64,000 nt of DNA from Acidobacteriaceae bacterium (GTDB lineage Bacteria; Acidobacteriota; Terriglobia; Terriglobales; Acidobacteriaceae). A program made the translations under genes and the position numbers. Positions within the stretch are counted from its first letter, which is position 1, and every line of letters starts with the position of its first letter. The notes under the pieces were generated by a model, which was not told the origin of the DNA, made no database searches, and saw only the letters and a list, made by a program, of their open reading frames with translations. This document shows, in pieces, positions 24,680-32,270 of the stretch. The stretch spans positions 248,001-312,000 of the forward strand of contig CAHJWL010000003.1 in assembly GCA_903642235.1 (NCBI GenBank), read 5' to 3'.

Positions 24680-26107
24680 ATGGCAGGCAGTACCATTCGG
24701 CGCGACTATAAACGACGCGACTTCATTCGGGACGCGGCCGCTGCTTCGGCTTCGGTGGTCCTCTCGCGTCATGCAGGCGGACAGAACCCTCCGCCGGGAA
24801 ACCTCCGTGTCTTCGTCACCAGCGAGAACAGGAAGCACGAAGAGCTTCCGGCAGTCGCATGGAGCACGCAGCACTCTTCCTTCGCAGCGGACACTCTACA
24901 GATCGAAGCCTCGCAGCAGTACCAGCCGATGCTTGGCTTCGGGTGCGCCTATACCGATGCGGCGTGCTTTCTTCTAAGCGGAATGCAGCCGTCGGCTCGT
25001 CAAAGCTTTCTGGAAGACACATTCTCTCCCGGCAAAATGAATCTGAATGTCGGTCGTACCAGCATCGGCGCCAGCGACTACTCACGTGACCTGTACAGCT
25101 ACGATGACGTCACCGGAGACGTCGAGATGAAGCACTTCTCGATCGCCCACGATGAAGCCTACATCCTTCCCATGCTCCGAGAGATGCGGCGGCTGAACCC
25201 GGAGCTCTTTCTGCTCTCGACGCCATGGAGCCCGCCCGGTTGGATGAAGACCTACGGCTCCATGCTCGGGGGTTGGATGACCAGCAAATATCTTGCGCCC
25301 TATGCCGCCTACTTCGAGCACTTTCTCGATGCTTACCGAGAGGCTGGTGTTTCAATCAATGCCGTCACCTCGCAGAACGAGCTTGAGACCGACCAGGGTG
25401 GAAGCATGCCGGCAACATACTGGACGCCCGAAATAGAATCCGATTTCATTCGCGATCACCTGGGTCCGCTCCTCAGGAAAAGCAACAGCAAAACAGAGAT
25501 CTGGCTGCTGGACCATAACTACAATCTGTGGAAGCGCGTGCGCTGGCAGATGCAGGATCCTGAGTTGCAGCGGTACGTCTCTGGTGTCGCGTGGCATGGA
25601 TATCTGGGAACGCCGGACATGATGAGCCGTCTGCACGATACCCTGCCCAACCTGCCGTTCTACTGGACGGAAGGTGGTCCCGACTACACCGATCCCAAGT
25701 ACTCCTATGATTGGACTCGGTGGGGCGGCATCTTCTCTTCCGCAATCAGAAATGGCTGCCGGTGCCTCATCACGTGGAACCTTATGCTCGACGAGCACGG
25801 TATGCCGAATATCGGACCCTTCTCGTGCGGCGGCCTGGTAACGCTCCGGGCCGGAACAACGCTCGAGTACAGCGGTCAATACTGGGCTCTTCGACACTTC
25901 TCGCAGCACGTACGCCGCAACGCCGTACGTATAGCAACCCACAGCGATGCTTCAGAGCTGAGCCATGTCGCCTTTCAGAACCCGGACCGCTCATCAGTTC
26001 TTGTGCTCACAAACACCGGCGACGCACGAACCGTCCGTTTAGTGCAGGACAGCTACCATGGAGATCTGCAACTGCCTTCAAACTCGATGACGACCGTCCT
26101 CTGGTAA
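24680..26107 (+). CDS. Glycoside hydrolase family 30 (glucosylceramidase-like)
   Basis: 475 residues from the ATG at 24680, with GAAGAGG just upstream. The N-terminus (YKRRDFIRDAAAASAS) is twin-arginine-like, so export by Tat is likely. The catalytic barrel shows GH30 hallmarks: GFGCAYTDAAC, RTSIGASDYS, FLLSTPWSPPGWMKTYGSM, acid/base Glu234 in VTSQNELE, WHGY, and nucleophile Glu331 in YWTEGGP. The C-terminal beta-sandwich ends SNSMTTVLW, typical of the family. It would release glucose or related sugars from beta-glucans or glycolipids outside the cytoplasm. It closes the GH2-TPR-receptor-TPR-GH30 run; all five genes are on the plus strand. Confidence 0.93.
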   Translation: MAGSTIRRDYKRRDFIRDAAAASASVVLSRHAGGQNPPPGNLRVFVTSENRKHEELPAVAWSTQHSSFAADTLQIEASQQYQPMLGFGCAYTDAACFLLSGMQPSARQSFLEDTFSPGKMNLNVGRTSIGASDYSRDLYSYDDVTGDVEMKHFSIAHDEAYILPMLREMRRLNPELFLLSTPWSPPGWMKTYGSMLGGWMTSKYLAPYAAYFEHFLDAYREAGVSINAVTSQNELETDQGGSMPATYWTPEIESDFIRDHLGPLLRKSNSKTEIWLLDHNYNLWKRVRWQMQDPELQRYVSGVAWHGYLGTPDMMSRLHDTLPNLPFYWTEGGPDYTDPKYSYDWTRWGGIFSSAIRNGCRCLITWNLMLDEHGMPNIGPFSCGGLVTLRAGTTLEYSGQYWALRHFSQHVRRNAVRIATHSDASELSHVAFQNPDRSSVLVLTNTGDARTVRLVQDSYHGDLQLPSNSMTTVLW

Positions 26108-26445
26108 GTGAGCATCAGAGCAATTGAACTCGAGCGATTTCAAATGTGTGGCGGATCTCTATATAGAAGTGGCGTTGCCTTTCCCTGTAGCATGCCGTTG
26201 AAAAAGAGATGGCCTCGCTAGTCACTGCTGCCTCTTCGACACGGAGGATCCGCACTACCCTGCCGAATCAAAGAGAGACATCCGGAGGCGCAGCCGTGGA
26301 CTCAATGAGTCATAAAGATCAGGTTGAGAAGGGTAATGCTGAAGTGGGGAAGGAAGAGACGGAAATGCCGGCACCTGAATGAGTCTTGACAGATCCGGAT
26401 GCATGTCACTTGAGTCGCCATACCAAGCTGCGTACTTGCTTTGTA
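26108..26445. other. Intergenic region downstream of GH30
   Basis: This 338-nt region between GH30 and the tRNA gene contains no clear long gene. It holds a short plus-strand ORF with a good ribosome-binding site (26296-26382) and, at 26417-26449, an inverted repeat that runs into the tRNA 3' end. Composition is more A/T-rich than the neighbouring genes. Confidence 0.5.
26296..26382 (+). CDS. Possible small hydrophilic peptide ORF
   Basis: A GTG at 26296 follows a GGAGG box (26284-26288) by seven nt and opens 28 codons: MDSMSHKDQVEKGNAEVG, then KEETEMPAPE and TGA. The peptide is very polar and acidic. In the same frame an ATG at 26209 would give 57 residues but lacks spacing for a ribosome-binding site. 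Only the Shine-Dalgarno match supports it; no family is recognised. Confidence 0.22.
   Translation: MDSMSHKDQVEKGNAEVGKEETEMPAPE

Positions 26446-26449
<4 letters not shown>
26417..26449 (-). terminator. Hairpin at the tRNA-Asp 3' end (possible processing signal or terminator)
   Basis: Arms GCCATACCAAGC (26417-26428) and GCTTTGTATGGC (26438-26449) are complementary at 11 of 12 positions with a 9-nt loop. The proximal arm includes the encoded CCA and the discriminator base of tRNA-Asp. No T-run follows on the minus strand, so intrinsic termination is uncertain. Confidence 0.4.
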
Positions 26450-26523
<74 letters not shown>

Positions 26524-26764
26524 AATCGTCTCGAAACAACTTGGTCATGCTCTAAACCGAGCTTCACAGACCGTTGCAGCCTGTTCGTCTGGTTCGCCGC
26601 AAGGTGCCGAAAACAGCAGCGTTCAACTGCCGCGCGACTTCCTGAAGTCTACCAGACTTCACCGCGTTCCCCCTCAGATAAGCGAGCTTTCTCACGGCAG
26701 GGTACATCGCATGTGCTCAAGCCTTGTTCACGCGCTCGCGGCATGGGTTCGCCCGCCCTGCTCT

Positions 26765-27829
26765 TCACTGCACCTTGCCTTGCGGTCGCAGGCTTCGCAT
26801 GCCGAGCGCGCAATCAATCGCGTTGGCTGCCGCTATCTTCAGGTTATCCGCAGCCACACACAACCAGAAGCGCGTGTGCGAATTCCCAGCGCCGCACGCG
26901 GCGATGCTGAGCAGCAGTTCACTACGCCCCGCCGCGAGCAGATTGCTTGGCAGATCAGCGTCTGGAGAGACCTCGATTCGCCCTCCTGCAAGGGCTTTGG
27001 CCAGATCAACCTTCGAAACCGGTTTGTCAAACTCCAGAAAGATAGAGCTCGTATACCCGTGGAAGACAGGCACCTGGAGCAGTTGAAGCGAAAGCTCCGG
27101 CAGCCGGCCGTTTGCGAGTGCGGCGTAGTGCGTGGTGATCGTTGTTGTGTCGTCAGCAAGCTTTCGGGGCGACTCCTCGCCCAAGTCGGCTAGGACATTG
27201 AAAGCTGTCTGTGCGTCGAAGACCTCCTGCGGCAGATCCTTGAACGACAGCAGACTCACGGTCTGCTGATGAAGCTCATCGAGACCCGGGCTGCCGAACT
27301 CCGAGGCCGGCTGCAGAACTGTTGCCGCCAGAGTCCTGGCCTGCTGCCCTGCCGCCCGGAGCCGTGTCGCGATGAGCGCCAGCATCGTCGCCACCGGATG
27401 CGCAGGAACAATCGCCGCCGTCTGAAGATCCGGCGTACGTGCCGCAACGCCGCTTTCTCGTTGTCCAACACCCGCGCTCAGCGGTGCCACCCATGGCGAC
27501 CAGACCATCACCTCCGGCTCGTCCGAAATCGCATGGGTCAGGTCGACAACGGTAGCCCCGGCCTGCCGCGCTCTCTTCCAGAACTCCCGCGCCTGCTCCG
27601 CAGAGCCGGCAAAGAAGGCAAACGCGGCTCCATCAAAGGAACTCGCACCCACCCGGCGAATGAACGAGGCTTCTTCTCCAACGTTTGAGATCTGTCCTTC
27701 TACGGCCTCACTGTCAAAAAGCAGGATCTCGGCATGACCCAGAGCTGAATCCGTAATCTCCTCACTCAGCTCTTTTCCAAGTAACGAGGAGGCACCAACA
27801 AGAACGACTCGCAATGGGTGTGCAGGCAT
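26765..27829 (-). CDS. Aspartate-semialdehyde dehydrogenase homologue lacking catalytic residues
   Basis: 354 residues with the two-domain Asd fold: N-terminal NAD(P)-binding turn VVLVGASSLLGKELSEE, then a dimerisation/catalytic domain. The usual active-site NPNCST is replaced by VPAHPVATM, so the Cys nucleophile is missing, and the usual RVPVxxGHS becomes QVPVFHGYTSS, losing the catalytic His and the preceding Arg. It is therefore probably not an active semialdehyde dehydrogenase; it resembles the USG-1 type of Asd-like proteins of unknown function. It is last in the minus-strand run tsaB-rimI-psd-pssA, 36 nt after pssA. The start at 27829 gives MPAHPLRVVLVGAS. Confidence 0.82.
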   Translation of the reverse strand: MPAHPLRVVLVGASSLLGKELSEEITDSALGHAEILLFDSEAVEGQISNVGEEASFIRRVGASSFDGAAFAFFAGSAEQAREFWKRARQAGATVVDLTHAISDEPEVMVWSPWVAPLSAGVGQRESGVAARTPDLQTAAIVPAHPVATMLALIATRLRAAGQQARTLAATVLQPASEFGSPGLDELHQQTVSLLSFKDLPQEVFDAQTAFNVLADLGEESPRKLADDTTTITTHYAALANGRLPELSLQLLQVPVFHGYTSSIFLEFDKPVSKVDLAKALAGGRIEVSPDADLPSNLLAAGRSELLLSIAACGAGNSHTRFWLCVAADNLKIAAANAIDCALGMRSLRPQGKVQ

Positions 27830-27865
27830 ATCGTGTCAGATGCTCAGGACGCCCGTCTGGCTCCT

Positions 27866-28717
27866 TCACATCCCGGTAATCGCGCGTCTTCGCGTGCGTC
27901 CACGAGAGTAGGCCAGGCGCGCGAGAACGCCCGACACCAGATACCCAAGCGAGATCACCATCAGCGCGTACTCGGAATAGGCCACCACCACGGCGATAAT
28001 AAATGCGATCAGAGCGAGAAGCTGAAACGGATGCTTGCCGCGAAATGTCAGCTCTTTGCCGCTCCAGAAGCGCCATGAGCTCACCATCAGAACTCCGGAA
28101 AACAGAATCAGTCCGAGCCAGACCAGTGAGATCCATGGGTTGTAGATTGGCGAACCCCGGAAGCCGTGCACGATCGAGGCCAGAACGCCGGCGCCCGCTG
28201 GAATGGGCATGCCGACGAAGTACTTGCGGTCCGGCCGGCCCGGATTGCGCGGCTGCGGGTTCACGCTGACGTTGAAGCGCGCCAGCCGGCTTGCACCGCA
28301 GATCAGAAACAGAAAGCAGGCCAGAACGCCCAGATGCTCCACCCGCTCCCGAAGGTACGGGCTCACCGTCAGCGGCAGCATGCGAAATCCCCAGATATAG
28401 GCGAGAATGGCCGGCGCAACGCCGAACGTAATCACATCCGCCAGCGAATCCAGCTCTCTCCCAAAGGCACTCGTCGTATGGGTCATCCGAGCGATCCGCC
28501 CGTCCAGTCCATCAAACAGCACCGCAAATCCTATAGCCAGCGCCGCGCGATCGAAGTAGGCCGGGTCCGCCGCCGACCCCTGAAGACTCTGTGTCATCGC
28601 GTAAAAGCCGGCAGCGATATTGCCCGCCGTGAACAGCGACGGCAGCACATACATCCCCCGACTGGGCTGCCGCCTCGGTCGTCCCTCTCGCGCTTCCGCC
28701 GCCAGTTCCATGTCCAT
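27866..28717 (-). CDS. pssA: CDP-diacylglycerol-serine O-phosphatidyltransferase
   Basis: 283 residues, integral membrane. It condenses CDP-diacylglycerol with serine to phosphatidylserine. The CDP-alcohol phosphatidyltransferase signature is intact: Asp72-Gly73, Ala76-Arg77, Gly86, Asp90 and Asp94 in the stretch LDGRIARMTHTTSAFGRELD and SLAD. About eight hydrophobic helices follow, with LVWLGLILFSGVLMVSSW near the end. The ATG overlaps the psd stop by one base (TGATG), which couples synthesis of the enzymes for two consecutive steps. The C-terminus is basic (SRGRTRRRAITGM). An internal start at MYVLPSLFTAGN (residue 22) is possible. Confidence 0.94.
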   Translation of the reverse strand: MDMELAAEAREGRPRRQPSRGMYVLPSLFTAGNIAAGFYAMTQSLQGSAADPAYFDRAALAIGFAVLFDGLDGRIARMTHTTSAFGRELDSLADVITFGVAPAILAYIWGFRMLPLTVSPYLRERVEHLGVLACFLFLICGASRLARFNVSVNPQPRNPGRPDRKYFVGMPIPAGAGVLASIVHGFRGSPIYNPWISLVWLGLILFSGVLMVSSWRFWSGKELTFRGKHPFQLLALIAFIIAVVVAYSEYALMVISLGYLVSGVLARLAYSRGRTRRRAITGM

Positions 28718-29367
28718 CAGCGACCCTGCGCTCCCGTCTGCGTCAGGAGCTCAGGCGGCACCACGGCAAGCACGGTCGACCCGCCGACGACGCGCATCCC
28801 GGTCTTCACCTTCAGGTCAGCCTCTGCCGGCAGCAGAACATCGCAGCGCGATCCGAACTTGATCAGACCGATCCGCTGTCCGCGCTCCACCCGGTCACCC
28901 GCCTTCAGATTGCAGACGATCCGCCGCGCCAGCAGACCGGCGATCTGCTTGAACCCGACCTCGTAGGCTCCTGCATCAATGACGACGAGCGTCTGCTCGT
29001 TCTCAAGCACCGACTCCGCCTTCATGGCGTTCATGAAGCGGCCCTTTCGAAACTCGCATAGCTTAACAACGCCGCTGACCGGCGACCGGTTCACGTGCAC
29101 ATCAAACACGTTGAGAAAAATACTGAGCCGCAGCCGGCTTCCACTCGGCAGCTCGATCCACTCCGCCTCTGTCACCAAACCATCCGCAGGCGAGACAATC
29201 TGTCCCGGCAGCGTGGGTATCGTTCGCACAGGATCGCGAAAGAACCACAAAAAAAAGCAGGCCAGGAGGATCGGAATCAGAACCAGCCAGAGTGCGTGAG
29301 TGAAGATCCAAAGAAGCACGGCGACCACGCCGAAAGCCACACCGTAAAGATACCCGTCACGCACCAT
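28717..29367 (-). CDS. psd: Phosphatidylserine decarboxylase proenzyme (short type)
   Basis: 216 residues, the short PSD form. It decarboxylates phosphatidylserine to phosphatidylethanolamine. The N-terminus has two hydrophobic segments (YGVAFGVVAVLLWIF and LWLVLIPILLACFFLWFF). Conserved motifs are SPADGLV, SIFLNVFDVHVNRSP and GLIKFGSRCDV. Self-cleavage is expected between Gly172 and Ser173 of that last motif, the Ser becoming the pyruvoyl cofactor. It lies 33 nt after rimI and overlaps pssA by one base. Confidence 0.94.
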   Translation of the reverse strand: MVRDGYLYGVAFGVVAVLLWIFTHALWLVLIPILLACFFLWFFRDPVRTIPTLPGQIVSPADGLVTEAEWIELPSGSRLRLSIFLNVFDVHVNRSPVSGVVKLCEFRKGRFMNAMKAESVLENEQTLVVIDAGAYEVGFKQIAGLLARRIVCNLKAGDRVERGQRIGLIKFGSRCDVLLPAEADLKVKTGMRVVGGSTVLAVVPPELLTQTGAQGR

Positions 29368-29400
29368 GATTGCCGCAATTATAGATGCGCATACACATGC

Positions 29401-29868
29401 TCAGAGCGGACGCGACATCAGCAGCGCATCGTCCGTCGGATCCGAATAATACCGTGCCCGCCTGCCCACGATCGTGAATCCAAGTGAAGTGTAGAGCCGG
29501 ACCGCCCCCGCGCTTTCTAAACGAACCTCAAGCTCAAGCGCCGTTGCCCCGCTCTGCCGGCTCCACTCGAGCACTGCCTCGCAGAGCGATCGCCCAACAC
29601 CGTTCCGCCGCGCAGCCGGAACCACCGCGACACTCTCCAACTCCACGCTCTTGGAGTCCGCCGCACACAGCGTCGCCGCGGCGAAACCCGCCAGACCTCC
29701 CCCCTCACCGTCGTCTGCGACAAGCAGCAGCCGGGTCTGCCCTGCCTCCGCCGCCAGGTACCGCGCGTACTCCGTCGCCCTCCAGTGCGGCAGCTCTCGG
29801 GTGGATCGCTCCATGGCAACAAGAGCAGGCAGATCCCCCTCCGTCGCCGGCCGCAGCCTCCACCGCAC
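29401..29868 (-). CDS. rimI: Ribosomal-protein-alanine N-acetyltransferase (GNAT)
   Basis: 155 residues, single GNAT domain. RimI acetylates the N-terminus of ribosomal protein bS18. The start is a GTG at 29868 overlapping the tsaB stop by one base (TAGTG). Features: N-terminal WRLRPATEGDLPALVAMER, strand LESVAVVPAARRNGVG with the acetyl-CoA loop (R-R-N-G-V-G), ALELEVRLES and the C-terminal GFTIVGRRARYYSDP, all typical of RimI. The tsaB-rimI pairing is common in bacteria and supports the specific name. Confidence 0.9.
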   Translation of the reverse strand: MRWRLRPATEGDLPALVAMERSTRELPHWRATEYARYLAAEAGQTRLLLVADDGEGGGLAGFAAATLCAADSKSVELESVAVVPAARRNGVGRSLCEAVLEWSRQSGATALELEVRLESAGAVRLYTSLGFTIVGRRARYYSDPTDDALLMSRPL

Positions 29869-30578
29869 TAGCCTCCAGCCTCCGCCGCGCGCAGGTCTCG
29901 GTGTCGCCGCTGCCGTTCCAGCGTCTCCTGCTCCGTCGCATGCAGGTAGAGTGCGTCCAGCAGCAGCGGATCATCGAACATCCGCTCTGCCATCCGCCTC
30001 AGCGCCAGCGGCAGGGCGTCCGCTGCCGTAAGCACCGGCACCTCCTGCACCAGGCCGCCAGACAGCGCACTGCCAAAGCCCTCCTCACACACAATCGCGA
30101 GCCCCAGTGCCTTCGCATGCTCCACCACCCACGCCCTGGCCGAGACCGCCTGCTCCACCGTCCGCCCCGCGCGCACCTGCGCCCAGAAGACCTCGCCACG
30201 ACCCGCCTCGAGCACCGCAATCACATCCTGCGGCACGCGGGCGGCCAGCACCTCCAGCCGCGAGAGCGCGATCAGCGGAAGCGCTCTCGCCTCACCCAGC
30301 CCCTTCACCGCACTCATCCCTACACGGACCCCCGTAAACGAGCCCGGTCCCCGCACGGCCACCAGCGCGTCCAGATCCCGCAGCCGCCACCCAGACTGCG
30401 CCAGCAACCCTGCGATCACCTCAATCAGATCCTCAGAGGCTCTCCTGCCCGCAAAGCTGTGCTGTGCCAGCACTTCTTCCCCGTCCGCCAGCGCCACCGT
30501 CGCCATGCCGCCGCATGTATCCACCAGCAGAAGCCTTGGTCTGCCGTCCTTGCCGGGTTGGTTTGCGGCGTCAAGCAT
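29868..30578 (-). CDS. tsaB: tRNA threonylcarbamoyladenosine biosynthesis protein TsaB
   Basis: 236 residues from the ATG at 30578 (MLDAANQPGKDGRPRLLLVD); GGAGG lies three nt upstream. In-frame sequence further 5' belongs to the divergent intergenic region. ASKHA-fold features: LLLVDTCGGMATVAL (degenerate phosphate-1 loop), DLDALVAVRGPGSFTGVRVG and LPLIALSRLEVLA. TsaB is the scaffolding partner of TsaD and TsaE in t6A37 modification of ANN-decoding tRNAs. It heads the five-gene minus-strand operon that continues with rimI, psd, pssA and the asd-like gene, and is divergent from an MFS transporter gene. Confidence 0.93.
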   Translation of the reverse strand: MLDAANQPGKDGRPRLLLVDTCGGMATVALADGEEVLAQHSFAGRRASEDLIEVIAGLLAQSGWRLRDLDALVAVRGPGSFTGVRVGMSAVKGLGEARALPLIALSRLEVLAARVPQDVIAVLEAGRGEVFWAQVRAGRTVEQAVSARAWVVEHAKALGLAIVCEEGFGSALSGGLVQEVPVLTAADALPLALRRMAERMFDDPLLLDALYLHATEQETLERQRRHRDLRAAEAGG

Positions 30579-30711
30579 AGACCTCCAGATCATAACGTCG
30601 CCCGGCGGACAAGCTTCGGCGCGTTGCGCCTTCTTGACAGCGACCATCTCCAACCCGCTATCCTCATCCGCGTACCCGTCCATCCTGATCGCCTGGAGTC
30701 CTCCGCGCCCT

Positions 30712-32034
30712 ATGCCCGTACTGGCCAGACCAATCCGCATTGCAGAGGCCCCGCAAAGCCTCAACGTGCGCTGGTTCGTCTGCGGCCTCCTCTTCCTCGC
30801 GACCACCATCAACTACATGGACCGCTCCGTGCTCTCGCTCATCGAGCCACTGCTGCACGCCGTCCCCTTCATGGGCTGGGATGGCAGCAAAGATGCCGCG
30901 CATCAGAGCCTCTTCAATAACAACTACGGCAACATCGTCATCTGCTTCCAGATCGCCTACGGCATCGGCCTCCTCACCGCCGGCCGCATCATCGACAAGC
31001 TCGGAACCCGGATCGGCTACGCCCTCGCTATCCTCATCTGGGGCCTCTCGTCCATGGCCCATGCTGCCGTCACCTCGGTCGCCGGCTTCTGTATCGCGCG
31101 CGCCCTGCTCGGGCTCGGTGAGTCCGGCAACTTTCCAGCCGCCATCAAAGCCACCACCGAGTGGTTCCCCACCGAAGAACGCGCCCTCGCCACCGGCCTC
31201 TTCAACTCCGGCTCGAACGCCTCCGCCTTTGTCGCCCCCGCCCTCGTCGCCGCCGTCACCATGCGCTACGGCTGGCACGCGGCCTTCCTCACCACAGGGT
31301 CCATGGGACTTGTCTGGCTTGCGCTCTGGCTGCTCTTCCCCTACAACCGCCTGCGTCGCGGCTCCACCATCACCCAGCAGAACCTTGCTCTCGTCACCGA
31401 GGGCCGTCCCTTGCTCTCCACCCTCCTGCACAGCCGCGGCCTCTACGCCTTCTCCATCGCCAAGGGCCTCACCGATCCCATCTGGTGGTTCTACCTCTTC
31501 TATCTGCCGAAGTTCCTCAACGAGAACTACGGGCTCAATCTTGCACACGCCTACTGGCAGATCGTCGCCGTCTACGCCGTTGCTTCCGTTGGCTCCATCC
31601 TGGGGGGCGGCCTCTCCGGCTGGCGCATGCAGCGCGGCCACAGCGTCAACAACGGCCGAAAGTTCGCGCTGCTCCTCTGCGCCCTCTGCGTTCTGCCCAT
31701 CATGCTCGTTCCCGCCATGCACACCGCCTTTCCCCATAACGCCTGGCCGGCCGTCAGCCTCTTCGCCCTCGCCGCCGCCGCGCACCAGGGCTGGTCCGCC
31801 AATCTGTTCTCCACCCCGACAGACATCTTCCCCTCCACCGCCGTCTCCACCGTCGTCGGCATCGGCGGCGCCGCCGGCGCTCTCGGCGGAGCCCTCTTCA
31901 CCGCTCTGGTCAAGACCTTCTTCTCGCTGCACCCGCTCCTCATCTTCGGTCTCGCTGCCTTCGCCTACATCAGCGCCCTCGCCATCTTCCATCTCCTCGT
32001 CCCGCGTCTCGGCCAGCCACGCACCGTCCACTAA
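30712..32034 (+). CDS. MFS transporter of the anion:cation symporter (hexuronate-like) family
   Basis: 440 residues with about 12 transmembrane helices. The ATG at 30712 gives MPVLARPIRIAEAPQSLNVR before helix 1 (WFVCGLLFLATTINYMDRSV); TINYMDR is the hallmark of the ACS family (ExuT, GudP and relatives). Other features are GRIIDKLGTRIG (loop 2-3 motif), GLGESGNFPAAIKATTEWFP in helix 4, and GLFNSGSNASAFVAP. Expected to import a hexuronate or other organic anion with protons; the substrate is not determinable. It is divergent from tsaB (133 nt) and followed by a 236-nt region with a palindromic repeat before metG. Confidence 0.9.
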   Translation: MPVLARPIRIAEAPQSLNVRWFVCGLLFLATTINYMDRSVLSLIEPLLHAVPFMGWDGSKDAAHQSLFNNNYGNIVICFQIAYGIGLLTAGRIIDKLGTRIGYALAILIWGLSSMAHAAVTSVAGFCIARALLGLGESGNFPAAIKATTEWFPTEERALATGLFNSGSNASAFVAPALVAAVTMRYGWHAAFLTTGSMGLVWLALWLLFPYNRLRRGSTITQQNLALVTEGRPLLSTLLHSRGLYAFSIAKGLTDPIWWFYLFYLPKFLNENYGLNLAHAYWQIVAVYAVASVGSILGGGLSGWRMQRGHSVNNGRKFALLLCALCVLPIMLVPAMHTAFPHNAWPAVSLFALAAAAHQGWSANLFSTPTDIFPSTAVSTVVGIGGAAGALGGALFTALVKTFFSLHPLLIFGLAAFAYISALAIFHLLVPRLGQPRTVH

Positions 32035-32111
32035 CCACGCTCCATCGTCGTCCTGTCGCCCAGATCCGTCTCCGGAAGTGAACCGCACCCCGAAGCGCCA
32101 CTCCGAAGGAC

Positions 32112-32155
32112 GGGTGCCCCATGCAGGACAGCTTCATCATCATGCGTGGGCCATC
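32112..32155 (+). repeat. Intergenic palindromic repeat with GGTGCCCC lead (copy H)
   Basis: The unit opens GGGTGCCCC (32112-32120). CCCATGC and GCGTGGG can pair (one G-U) around a loop of about 19 nt. The lead is the same as in the copies inside metG, but the stem and loop are different. It lies between the MFS transporter and metG genes, 115 nt before the metG start. Confidence 0.55.
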
Positions 32156-32270
32156 GGCCGGCAGGCCGACCGCCTCTGCCCTTCGCCTTCAGCTTCCCCC
32201 CAATCGGCGCAACGAACCTGCTCCCCGCTGCGCCCGCTTCTCCCCTGCTAAACTCGCAACACCACCCGCA

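Noticed and set aside
29484..30920. 478-codon plus-strand frame across rimI and tsaB
   Set aside because: Pro/Arg/His-rich antisense product; tsaB and rimI have family motifs and overlapping coupled starts.
30664..32088. Long open frames (over 470 codons) opposite and out of frame with the MFS gene at 30712
   Set aside because: Compositional shadows: with C-ending codons on one strand, the other frames lose stop codons. They are rich in Glu, Gly and Asp or in Ser and Pro, with no domain, while the MFS frame has 12 helices and family motifs.
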